5,691 nucleotides of DNA from Methanomassiliicoccales archaeon (GCA_028679985.1 JAJRAH010000105.1:1-5691); one strand, 5' to 3'; shown: positions 1 to 5,691, counted from the first letter of the stretch. Numbers and translations: made by a program. The notes: generated by a model from the letters alone, not told the origin.

Positions 1-868
1 TGGTCAAAGAATCGGTATGCTTCGCGATCTCAAGCGATTCCTTGATTCCCTCATAGAAGGAGTAGAACGAGAGCTCATCGACCATCTGCTCGAAGGACTC
101 GACCCCGGCCAACCTGACAAGATCGTCGACCTTCAGCTCCTTCCCGCCCTCGATGAAGTACGTGCGAATCCGCTCCAGCGGGATGCCTTCCCTTTTCAAC
201 TTCAACAACGTTCTGAGGTTGTTGATGTCGATCTCCTTCTGAATGAAAGCGAGGAACAGTTTCTCGGGTCTTCTCTTTCCCCGTATCGATTCAAGAAGTC
301 TTGAGAAGTATATCTTGTCGAAGTACTCCTCGAGCGGCTCTAGCGCCCCCGTCTCTTCGTATGCCGCCCGTACCTCGCTCGGGATCGTGGCGCCACCCTT
401 CTTCGTGACCGCGTCAAGGATCTCGGGTATTGTCTCCATGCTGATCAGGGATCTAAGATACTCTTCGTCCAATCTCCCCGCAGGAACGAGGTCCTCGAAG
501 ATTTCCTCAGTGGTGGCTCCGTAGTACTTCCCCCTCAGAATGGTCTTCACATTCCACTCATCCCATCTGGCGAGGTAGCTTGCGACCATGTCCTTCAATT
601 CTCCGCTGCAGAAACCGAGCACCTGCCTGCAGATCCTGGCAAGATTCCTGCTCGTTCCGATCTCGATCAGGTTCACACCAGAGTACCTCGATGCGAGCTC
701 CGCCATCTCTACCTGGTATTGCGTTTCGCCCAGGAACCGACCGATCTCATTCAGATCCATCATGAGCAACTTGGGGTAGTTGTCCTTCGTCAGGAGCAGA
801 CTCTTCTTGGCCCTGATCCTGGCACACGCGTAAGCGTAGTTCCCTTTCCTACCCCTGATCGCGATCAT
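1..868 (-). CDS. ahaC: A-type ATP synthase subunit C (partial, C-terminus cut by window edge)
   Basis: This is the central-stalk subunit C (atpC/ntpC, homologous to eukaryotic V-ATPase subunit d), a soluble cytoplasmic protein that sits on the c-ring and couples it to the rotating D/F shaft. The frame is open from ATG at 868 to the left edge, giving 289 residues. The family is usually about 350 long, so roughly the last fifth is missing. Recognisable family segments are the N-terminal NYAYACARIRAKKS (residues 10-23), WDEWNVKTILRGKYYG (about 102-117) and EIDINNLRTLLKLKREG (about 212-228). The protein is all-alpha in character, with no membrane segment. The ATG lies 4 bases after the ahaE stop. 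The sequence GGGTGA (878-873), which contains that stop, serves as Shine-Dalgarno with a 4-base spacer, so translation is probably coupled to ahaE. Family identity is secure. Nothing can be said about the C-terminal end. Confidence 0.93.
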   Translation of the reverse strand, partial: MIAIRGRKGNYAYACARIRAKKSLLLTKDNYPKLLMMDLNEIGRFLGETQYQVEMAELASRYSGVNLIEIGTSRNLARICRQVLGFCSGELKDMVASYLARWDEWNVKTILRGKYYGATTEEIFEDLVPAGRLDEEYLRSLISMETIPEILDAVTKKGGATIPSEVRAAYEETGALEPLEEYFDKIYFSRLLESIRGKRRPEKLFLAFIQKEIDINNLRTLLKLKREGIPLERIRTYFIEGGKELKVDDLVRLAGVESFEQMVDELSFYSFYEGIKESLEIAKHTDSLT

Positions 869-872
869 CGGT

Positions 873-1430
873 TCACCCGAAAAGCATGTTCGAAACGTTC
901 CTCAGTTCCCTCTCCCAGATGCCTTCGAGAATCGTCTTGAATCTGTAATCCAAGCGAATCCTTCCATCCTCGCTCTCAAGAATCAATCCCGGTTCCATGT
1001 CGCTCTCAGTGACCTTTCCCGCATCCACGCAACTTGCCAACAGACTCGATTCCCCGCGGGGGCATATCACTTTGGGCTGCTGGATCCGATTCTTCGCTCT
1101 GCGATAGATCTTGCAGTAGGCCTCGGCTTTCTTCCGAGCGTCCATAGACTCGATCTCGCGCAGAGTCTCAGAGAAGGCACTGCCCAAGACCTCCTTCTTC
1201 GCATTGAGGACGATCCTCTTGGCCTCGAGTTCTGCGCTGGAAATCTCCTGTCGAGTCAACCTGCGAAGAATCTCTTGGGCTTCCCGCTCCCGGAGCTTTC
1301 TTTTCTTCGCTATCTCATCATCCGCAGCTCTGAGAATGGCTGTCTTCTCTTTCTCAGCCTCCTCGGCGAGCTTGTTCGCTTCCATCCTGGCACTGTCCAG
1401 GATGTCCTTGATCACCTTGTCGAGCGCCAT
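873..1430 (-). CDS. ahaE: A-type ATP synthase subunit E (peripheral stalk)
   Basis: This 185-residue subunit (atpE/ntpE) pairs with subunit H to form the peripheral stalks, which hold the catalytic head still against the membrane sector. The first 110 or so residues are highly charged (runs of Lys, Glu, Arg and Ala with spaced hydrophobics) and read as one long helix. The C-terminal part (about 115-185) is mixed, with segments such as KVICPRGESSLL and GLILESEDGRIRLDYRFKT, and matches the globular E-domain that caps the stalk near subunit B. The Gly-rich 'G-ED-GRIR-D---' pattern near the end is typical of the family. The length is close to the usual 185-200. The start is ATG at 1430, preceded by GAGGTG (1443-1438) and a 7-base spacer. 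It lies 22 bases after the ahaK stop and 4 bases before ahaC. There is no signal peptide or membrane segment. Confidence 0.95.
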   Translation of the reverse strand: MALDKVIKDILDSARMEANKLAEEAEKEKTAILRAADDEIAKKRKLREREAQEILRRLTRQEISSAELEAKRIVLNAKKEVLGSAFSETLREIESMDARKKAEAYCKIYRRAKNRIQQPKVICPRGESSLLASCVDAGKVTESDMEPGLILESEDGRIRLDYRFKTILEGIWERELRNVSNMLFG

Positions 1431-1452
1431 GAACCGGCACCTCGAATCCCGC

Positions 1453-1677
1453 TCATACCATCTTCAGCCAGAGCAGAATCGCCATGACAAGACCGAAGAT
1501 GACGATCGTTTCGGGAATGACCATCAGCATCAATCCCTTACCGAACAACTTCTGGTTCTCGGCCATGGCACCAACCGCGGCTGCGCCGACCGGTCCCTCA
1601 GCAATACCCGCTCCGAGCCCGGCCAGACCAACTGCAATCCCTGCTCCAACTGCTATCAGACCTACCTCTAGGGCCAT
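1453..1677 (-). CDS. ahaK: A-type ATP synthase subunit K (c-ring proteolipid)
   Basis: This 74-residue proteolipid is the c subunit (atpK/ntpK), a two-helix hairpin of which several copies make the ion-translocating rotor ring. Helix 1 covers about residues 3-26 and is rich in Gly and Ala. A polar loop (AENQKLFGK, about 39-47) follows, and helix 2 covers about 49-72. The ion-binding carboxylate is Glu56 in VIPETIVIFG. A second carboxylate, Glu27 in GIAEG, occupies the helix-1 position of the Gln/Glu ligand in sodium-type c subunits. The size is that of the simple two-helix form and not the fused four-helix form. A longer frame could open at GTG 1686, but the strong site GGAGGTG (1692-1686) would then overlap that codon. 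It lies 8 bases before ATG 1677, so I chose ATG. The gene begins 5 bases after the ahaI stop. Identity is certain; the transported ion cannot be fixed from sequence alone. Confidence 0.96.
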   Translation of the reverse strand: MALEVGLIAVGAGIAVGLAGLGAGIAEGPVGAAAVGAMAENQKLFGKGLMLMVIPETIVIFGLVMAILLWLKMV

Positions 1678-1682
1678 TTCTT

Positions 1683-3680
1683 TCACACCTCCGTCGTATA
1701 CTTCCTACTAATCTTCAGTGGATTGAACTTCAACCCACCGCCTTCAAAGAACTTCATGAAGAATTCGACGTACTGCAACCTGATCCCGTGCAGCCCCGCC
1801 GAGATTATCGCGAGAATGAATATCATGAGATGCCCGACGATGAAGACCAAGATAGCGAGAGCGATCATGATGCCGCCCCCTGGTGCGATCATCTCTATCG
1901 ATATGGAGTTGAATGCCAGGGCGAGACCCGCCTTCGACATGCCGATAGCGGTGAGACGAGTGTATGAAATGACGTTGCTCATCAGCCCCGGCAATTCGAG
2001 CATTACCCTCGCCCCTTCTCCCTTCAGACATATCGCCATCCCGGCAACCAGGAGACCCGTTCCAGCGAGCAGCCTCAAGTCAGTCATTGCCATCGGTTTC
2101 AGGAGTATCAGAACATCGATCATGAGGACCAGCAGGAAAACCCCGCCAGCGAGTATGAGGATCCAACCGAACTTCTCGAAGAGGGCGTGCTTCAGTCCGC
2201 GCCTCATCGCGACGTTGGCGAAGCCGAGGGCGAAACCCACGAACAGGTGAACTATGCCGATCCAGATGCTGATATAGAGAAGTATTTTGACGTCGTGGAG
2301 CTTGCTGAACACACCTATCGGTATCGAGAAGACTCCCAGGTCGATGCTGTGAGGCAGCTCGATCCCGAGCAGACTGGACCACGTTATCTCTCCGTAGGCA
2401 CTCGGTGCGAAGTGCATGCCCAGCGCTTCCCCGAAAAGAAACACACCAAAGATCACCGTGAATATGCCGCCGAAGAAAAGCGCGGTTGCGATCGTGCGCC
2501 ACTCGTTGCTCGTGCACTTCTTCAACCCTAGATAGCCAAGTATGATGAAAGGAATACCGTAGCCTACGTCTCCGACCATCAATCCGAAGAATATCGGGAA
2601 GAATATGGAGATGACAGAGGCGGGATCTATCTCGTTGTAGCGTGGAGTCGATATCAGCTCCACCAAATACTCGAAGAGATTGGATGGTCGGGGGTTCGAC
2701 GCCTTTGTCGGGATCTCCTCAACATTAGCTTCCTCCCCCTCATCGGTGTCTTTTCTGTCTTTCACTTCCAGCAGTTCGATGTAGACGCCTTCCCCCATCT
2801 TCGTGCTGATTTCGTTCTTCAGAACCTCGAGGCCTTTGGAGGGAACCCAGGCATCGATCACAAAAGAGTGCGTTGTGGCACCAGTCCTCAGAGGCGTCTC
2901 CGCTTTCTCGACGGTGATGCTCAGTTCCTCCTCCGAGGCAAGCACGAAGGCAGAGTGCCTATCTCTGAGCTTCTCGAGCTTTCCCTGAACCTCCTCAAAA
3001 CCTTTCCTTAGGATCGCTTCCTCTCCATCGACCTCCTCGAGAGTCTTCTCAGGTCTTCCCACTCCAGGGGGAAGATTGATCTCGCTGAATCCGTGCTGGA
3101 CGAGGATCCGCTGGGCTTCCTCGGCATCGGCCCGCGGTACAAAGAGAGCGACGAAGCGCTCCTCATCATCAGCGAAGAGCTCGAATTGGTCGAGTGACTC
3201 CCTCAGCACACCCTCGGGGCTCGATCTCACGCTGCCAACGAATACCGTGATACTCTTGTAGTCGCGATACATCTCCAGATCAAGGGGTAACGCCGTGAAC
3301 GGCTGCAAATCCCTCTTCTTCTGCTCCAGCTCGCCCAGTCGCTGCTGGATCTTCGTCTTTGATCCGACGACGTCCGATATCTCAGTCTCGAACGAAGCTA
3401 TTGCCCTGTCAATCTCATTCTTGACTCGTTCCGCCGGAATCGGCTCCGGTGTCTTCGGCTCCTTGATTTCGAGGTCTTTCTCTACTGCTCTGAGCTTCAG
3501 CAACTTCCCCGACGCTTCGGAAGCTGCCGACAGCGGTGATCCTAACGTGAATCCCTCAACATCTGGAGGGAAGTCGACCAGATGGACCGTGTGCAGTCCG
3601 TAGAGGATGTTCACGGTCTCTTCTAAGTGGTCCTTTGAACCTATGATGAGGACCTTAGTCATCTGTTCCGGAAGTAGCAT
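1683..3680 (-). CDS. ahaI: A-type ATP synthase subunit I (membrane stator, a-subunit homologue)
   Basis: This 665-residue subunit (atpI/ntpI, homologue of V-ATPase subunit a) forms the two ion half-channels against the c-ring and anchors the peripheral stalks. Residues 1 to about 350 are cytoplasmic, with coiled-coil stretches near 60-125 and 220-245 and an acidic linker near 308-323. The rest is membrane, with hydrophobic segments near 356-385, 396-417, 463-487, 504-526, 536-552, 563-590 and 606-633. Landmarks are FFGLMVGDVGYG (364-375), SNVISYTRLTAIGMSKAG with the essential channel Arg575, and HGIRLQYVEFFMKFFEGGG with the second conserved Arg634. The start is ATG 3680, giving the usual MLLPEQMTKV N-terminus, with GAGGA (3691-3687) six bases upstream. 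A TTG at 3695 would extend it by five residues but would place that site inside the coding region. The gene overlaps the end of ahaH by 26 bases, which suggests translational coupling. The length is normal for the family. Confidence 0.96.
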   Translation of the reverse strand: MLLPEQMTKVLIIGSKDHLEETVNILYGLHTVHLVDFPPDVEGFTLGSPLSAASEASGKLLKLRAVEKDLEIKEPKTPEPIPAERVKNEIDRAIASFETEISDVVGSKTKIQQRLGELEQKKRDLQPFTALPLDLEMYRDYKSITVFVGSVRSSPEGVLRESLDQFELFADDEERFVALFVPRADAEEAQRILVQHGFSEINLPPGVGRPEKTLEEVDGEEAILRKGFEEVQGKLEKLRDRHSAFVLASEEELSITVEKAETPLRTGATTHSFVIDAWVPSKGLEVLKNEISTKMGEGVYIELLEVKDRKDTDEGEEANVEEIPTKASNPRPSNLFEYLVELISTPRYNEIDPASVISIFFPIFFGLMVGDVGYGIPFIILGYLGLKKCTSNEWRTIATALFFGGIFTVIFGVFLFGEALGMHFAPSAYGEITWSSLLGIELPHSIDLGVFSIPIGVFSKLHDVKILLYISIWIGIVHLFVGFALGFANVAMRRGLKHALFEKFGWILILAGGVFLLVLMIDVLILLKPMAMTDLRLLAGTGLLVAGMAICLKGEGARVMLELPGLMSNVISYTRLTAIGMSKAGLALAFNSISIEMIAPGGGIMIALAILVFIVGHLMIFILAIISAGLHGIRLQYVEFFMKFFEGGGLKFNPLKISRKYTTEV
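1686..1692 (-). promoter_or_regulatory. Strong Shine-Dalgarno site of ahaK (decides its start)
   Basis: GGAGGTG matches seven consecutive bases of the ideal archaeal Shine-Dalgarno sequence and sits 8 bases before ATG 1677. It lies at the 3' end of ahaI and covers the alternative GTG codon, so it argues for the ATG. It is the longest such match I see in the operon. Confidence 0.85.
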
Positions 3681-3999
3681 CCAACGTCCTCGCAAAGCTG
3701 TCCTTGAGGTGGTCTTTCGACCTATTCATTCTGTTCTTAGCCAGATCTCTCACTCTGAGGGCATCGTCCTTCCCTCTAGCAAGAATCGCCTCCTTCTCGG
3801 AAACGATCTTCGCTCTCTCTTTTGAAACAGCAGAATCAGACTCGGCCCTCAGCCTCTCGTCCGCGTCCTGCGTTGCTTTCAGAGCCTGTCTGCGGGCGGC
3901 GATCACAACTGATCTCTGACTCTCCTGAGCTTCTTTGACTATCTGCTCTGCCTCTTCCTCGGCACGTTTGACCTGAAGAAGTGTCTCATCTCTGCTCAT
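3655..3999 (-). CDS. ahaH: A-type ATP synthase subunit H (peripheral stalk)
   Basis: This is the first gene of the operon. The 114-residue product is almost entirely charged heptad-type helix (Glu, Lys, Arg and Ala, with hydrophobics spaced three or four apart). That is as expected for subunit H, which winds around subunit E to make the peripheral stalk. Primary sequence is poorly conserved in this family. The call therefore rests on the coiled-coil character, a length close to the usual 100-115, and its position directly before ahaI. The start is placed at ATG 3999 (MSRDETLLQVKRAEEE). An in-frame ATG at 4041 would add 14 residues lacking coiled-coil character (Pro, Gly and Asn rich). It also overlaps the TATA box, so it would lie upstream of the expected transcript start. 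The ribosome site before 3999 is weak (AGGGGGA, 4011-4005). The stop falls 26 bases inside ahaI. Confidence 0.88.
   Translation of the reverse strand: MSRDETLLQVKRAEEEAEQIVKEAQESQRSVVIAARRQALKATQDADERLRAESDSAVSKERAKIVSEKEAILARGKDDALRVRDLAKNRMNRSKDHLKDSFARTLDATSGTDD
3687..3691 (-). promoter_or_regulatory. Ribosome binding site of ahaI (decides its start)
   Basis: GAGGA lies 6 bases upstream of ATG 3680 and inside the coding sequence of ahaH. Its spacing supports ATG 3680 over the upstream in-frame TTG at 3695. Confidence 0.65.
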
Positions 4000-4203
4000 A
4001 GGAGTCCCCCTGATAGCGCCATTGGGGAACAGCCTAGACATATAATATAATATTGGTCAATTGCCCCACCTTCGCAGTTTGCCAGAGGGTGCAGCACGAA
4101 ACCCGCAAAGGATTGAAAGTATGTTCCTCATTCTCCACGATTACCGTTCATCCGTACGATTTCGAGGGTGCGATTGCACGGAGATGCTAGACCCGATAAC
4201 ATC
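4000..4203. other. Intergenic gap between dCMP deaminase and the ATP synthase operon
   Basis: Apart from the TATA-like patch near 4045, I see no gene, RNA or repeat here. There is no T-rich tract on the minus strand just after the deaminase stop, so no clear terminator. Read-through from the deaminase gene into ahaH is therefore possible in addition to the internal promoter. Confidence 0.5.
4040..4053 (-). promoter_or_regulatory. Putative TATA box of the ATP synthase operon
   Basis: On the minus strand the stretch AATATTATATTATATG is the only strongly AT-rich patch in the gap between the deaminase and ahaH. It resembles an archaeal TATA element. A transcript start about 25 bases downstream would fall near 4020. 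That leaves a leader of about 20 bases before ATG 3999 and excludes the ATG at 4041 as a start codon. No clear purine-rich BRE precedes it (the upstream bases are TTGACC), so strength is uncertain. Confidence 0.65.
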
Positions 4204-4650
4204 TCACTCTAGATAGCGTCTTACGGACACTTTGCTCTCCTTCAGAATATCTCTAGAGAGTTCATCGATGTACTCATCTTTGTAGATGACTTCTCTGATG
4301 CCCGCGTTGACGATGATCTTGGCGCAAAGCACGCAGGGGAAGTTCGTCGTGTATATCGAGGCGTCCTTGATGCTCACTCCGAAGTACGCCGCTTGAATGA
4401 CCGCGTTCTGCTCCGCATGAACACCCCGGCAGAGTTCGTGTCTGGTCCCGGACTCGACGTTGTTCTGCTCCCTGACGCACCCTACCTCCCCGCAGTGCTT
4501 CAGGCCTTTCGGAGCTCCATTGTATCCAGTAGTCAGGACTCTCTTCTCCTTCACCACGACTGCTCCTACCTGCCGCCTCAGGCAAGTTGATCTCGAGGCC
4601 ACTAGCTCGGCCATCCTCATGAAGTAGGCATCGTTGTCCGGTCTTTGCAT
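4204..4650 (-). CDS. Deoxycytidylate (dCMP) deaminase, ComEB type
   Basis: This 148-residue cytosolic zinc enzyme of the cytidine deaminase fold converts dCMP to dUMP, the substrate of thymidylate synthase. The catalytic zinc site is complete: His78 and the proton-shuttle Glu80 in GVHAEQNAVIQAA, and Cys106 and Cys109 in FPCVLCAK. The N-terminal RSTCLRRQVGAVVV (20-33) and GYNGAPKGLKHC (42-53) segments are typical of dCMP deaminases and differ from tRNA adenosine or free cytidine deaminases. Cys23, Cys53, Cys58, His71 and Cys74 could hold a second, structural zinc, as in phage T4 dCMP deaminase. The length is normal. The start is ATG 4650, with GAGGT (4661-4657) six bases before it. It points the same way as the ATP synthase operon, 204 bases upstream of ahaH, and is divergent from the signal peptidase. 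A riboflavin-type or guanine deaminase is unlikely given the motif set. Confidence 0.93.
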   Translation of the reverse strand: MQRPDNDAYFMRMAELVASRSTCLRRQVGAVVVKEKRVLTTGYNGAPKGLKHCGEVGCVREQNNVESGTRHELCRGVHAEQNAVIQAAYFGVSIKDASIYTTNFPCVLCAKIIVNAGIREVIYKDEYIDELSRDILKESKVSVRRYLE

Positions 4651-4656
4651 ATTCCT

Positions 4657-4661
4657 ACCTC
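4657..4661 (-). promoter_or_regulatory. Shine-Dalgarno-like site before the dCMP deaminase start
   Basis: GAGGT lies 6 bases before ATG 4650, a good position for ribosome binding. It is odd because the nearby TATA box predicts a transcript start around 4650, which would leave this site outside the message. Either the real transcript begins further upstream or the match is not used. Confidence 0.45.
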
Positions 4662-4674
4662 GAACTCCCGAGGG

Positions 4675-4691
4675 TATATATCGACTTTTTC
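4675..4691 (-). promoter_or_regulatory. BRE/TATA promoter of the dCMP deaminase gene
   Basis: Read on the minus strand, an A-rich stretch GAAAAAG (4691-4685) is followed by TCGA and then TATATA (4680-4675). This fits an archaeal BRE plus TATA element. The TATA centre is about 27 bases from ATG 4650, so transcription would begin at or within a few bases of the start codon. Confidence 0.65.
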
Positions 4692-4741
4692 ATCAACCCC
4701 GACCACGCCTTCGACTGCGATTTGAACCGGTCCAGCATACC

Positions 4742-4751
4742 TATTTATAAT
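4742..4751 (+). promoter_or_regulatory. TATA box of the signal peptidase gene
   Basis: TATTTATAAT is close to the archaeal TATA consensus. Its core is centred about 25 bases before GTG 4772, predicting transcription from at or very near the start codon. No convincing BRE precedes it. It lies about 60 bases from the opposite-facing TATA box of the deaminase, in a 121-base shared control region. Confidence 0.6.
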
Positions 4752-4771
4752 GAAAAGGCATTGAAAGGCGC

Positions 4772-5691
4772 GTGCCCGACCAAGACCCGAAGAGCAGAGG
4801 CTACCTGCCAATCTTGAAGGGTTTGATTGCCATCGGCCTCGTCGTCGGACTCATCTTCTTGGTCCTGTTTGCGTACAGCGGCCTCTGGCCACCCATAGTA
4901 GTAGTGGAATCGGACAGCATGCAGCACTCCGACTCCAGTAGCTCGATAGGTACGATAGACACCGGAGACATCGTGATAGTCCAGAAGGTCCAGGGGAGCC
5001 AGGACGTCGTGACTTATCTCGAGGGAATTGCGAGCGGGCACAAGACGTACGGCGAATACGGGGACGTCGTCACCTATGTTAAGTACGGCCAGTTAGGATC
5101 GACCCCTATAATACACCGCGCCATCTGCGAGATCTACTATAACGAGACCGGCCATGGATTCGACATCCCTTCTCTCGCTGACATACCAGACAGTCAGTGG
5201 AATGTCCAGGGGGGAGCGACGAAAACCTGCTGGAACCTGAACAGTGTCGTGGAAATCTATGATATCGGCTATCGAGAGGTCACTGTGCGGCTAGATCTCT
5301 CATACATATTGGGGTATTTCTCATCGAGCGGTGTGCATCCGCACGGCGGCCTCATAACGATGGGAGACCATAACATCCAGAACAACGGAACCGCTCTGCT
5401 CGGCTACTACGACCAGATCTCGATATGCAGAGAGCCCATCAAAGACGAGTGGCTAATCGGAAAGGCGCGAGGGGAGCTTCCGTGGTTCGGGCTCCTGAAG
5501 TTGTGGGTGACCGGGGGACTGCCGCAGGACGTCCCGGAAAACAGCGTCACGAACCTCGTTGTCGTGATCGTGCTGATCGTCGGCCTCCCGATCGCGCTGG
5601 ACCTGACGAATGTCCTCCTCAAGAGACGCGGGATCGAGATATTCGGATGGACGAAGAAGCTTGGCCTCAAGCGGTTGCTCCACAAGCAGAA
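4772..5691 (+). CDS. Signal peptidase I, archaeal/ER type (partial, C-terminus cut by window edge)
   Basis: This membrane serine protease (family S26) removes signal peptides from exported proteins at the outer membrane face. In the 306 residues present, a short cytoplasmic N-terminus leads into one membrane helix (about 13-38), followed at once by VVVESDSM with the catalytic Ser49. The general base is His115 in IIHRA, where bacterial enzymes have Lys. Acidic residues are Asp199 in MGDHN and Asp214 in YYDQ, followed by the family segment EWLIGKARGELPWFG (226-240). A second hydrophobic helix (about 259-283) and a basic tail follow, and the frame is open at the right edge. Spacing between catalytic residues is much larger than in compact homologues. 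The start is GTG 4772; an in-frame TGA at 4751 rules out a longer N-terminus except from an unlikely ATT. AAAGG (4764-4768) is only 3 bases upstream, so a leaderless message is possible. Confidence 0.92.
   Translation, partial: MPDQDPKSRGYLPILKGLIAIGLVVGLIFLVLFAYSGLWPPIVVVESDSMQHSDSSSSIGTIDTGDIVIVQKVQGSQDVVTYLEGIASGHKTYGEYGDVVTYVKYGQLGSTPIIHRAICEIYYNETGHGFDIPSLADIPDSQWNVQGGATKTCWNLNSVVEIYDIGYREVTVRLDLSYILGYFSSSGVHPHGGLITMGDHNIQNNGTALLGYYDQISICREPIKDEWLIGKARGELPWFGLLKLWVTGGLPQDVPENSVTNLVVVIVLIVGLPIALDLTNVLLKRRGIEIFGWTKKLGLKRLLHKQ

Noticed and set aside
17..304. 95-residue plus-strand open frame at the left edge
   Set aside because: It lies antisense to ahaC, whose minus-strand translation matches subunit C throughout. 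The plus-strand product has no recognisable pattern.
1723..2250. 175-residue plus-strand open frame opposite ahaI
   Set aside because: It is antisense to conserved transmembrane segments of ahaI, and its composition mirrors that gene. It has no convincing ribosome site or promoter.
2080..2517. 145-residue open frame on the minus strand inside ahaI
   Set aside because: It is an out-of-phase shadow of ahaI, rich in Arg and His with no family pattern. The overlapping ahaI frame has clear membrane helices and conserved motifs.
4168..4179. Small perfect hairpin (4-base stem, 4-base loop) about 25 bases after the deaminase stop, considered as a terminator
   Set aside because: The stem is too short and no T-rich tract follows it on the minus strand. 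A hairpin of this size is expected by chance.
4054..4203. Gap searched for a tRNA, small RNA or riboswitch
   Set aside because: No T-loop motif, cloverleaf pairing or extended conserved-looking structure could be found on either strand.
4745..5041. 98-residue minus-strand open frame opposite the signal peptidase
   Set aside because: It is antisense to the N-terminal helix and catalytic Ser region of the signal peptidase and shows no motif of its own.

Overview
The window is archaeal chromosomal DNA. The evidence is an A-type (archaeal/vacuolar-like) ATP synthase operon, TATA-box promoters, and a signal peptidase of the archaeal/ER type with a Ser-His-Asp rather than a Ser-Lys active site. 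A moderate GC content (roughly 50-55% by eye) and possible leaderless starts would fit a euryarchaeon, perhaps of the Thermoplasmatota, but this placement is an inference and not proven by any single sequence here.

Layout. Positions 1-3999, minus strand: the proximal half of the A1A0 ATP synthase operon, in the order ahaH - ahaI - ahaK - ahaE - ahaC. It is transcribed toward the left edge, where ahaC is cut. The catalytic and central-stalk genes (F, A, B, D) are expected just beyond the edge. The genes overlap or are separated by 4 to 22 bases, and most carry a readable Shine-Dalgarno sequence. Positions 4000-4203: a 204-base gap holding the likely operon promoter. Positions 4204-4650, minus strand: a deoxycytidylate (dCMP) deaminase. 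Positions 4651-4771: a 121-base divergent control region with one TATA box facing each way. Positions 4772-5691, plus strand: a membrane-anchored signal peptidase I that runs off the right edge.

How the genes work together. ahaI and ahaK encode the membrane stator and ion-carrying rotor. ahaH and ahaE form the peripheral-stalk heterodimer. ahaC connects the rotor ring to the central stalk. The deaminase feeds dUMP to thymidylate synthesis, and the signal peptidase trims exported proteins at the outer face of the membrane. I see no functional tie between these two and the ATP synthase beyond adjacency.

Three coding starts are set here at sites other than the longest open frame: ahaH at 3999, ahaI at 3680 and ahaK at 1677. 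They rest on promoter position, ribosome binding sites and family N-termini. I found no mobile element, CRISPR array, RNA gene or unknown system. The points most worth a second look are the two-carboxylate ion-site pattern in the c subunit and the enlarged external domain of the signal peptidase.
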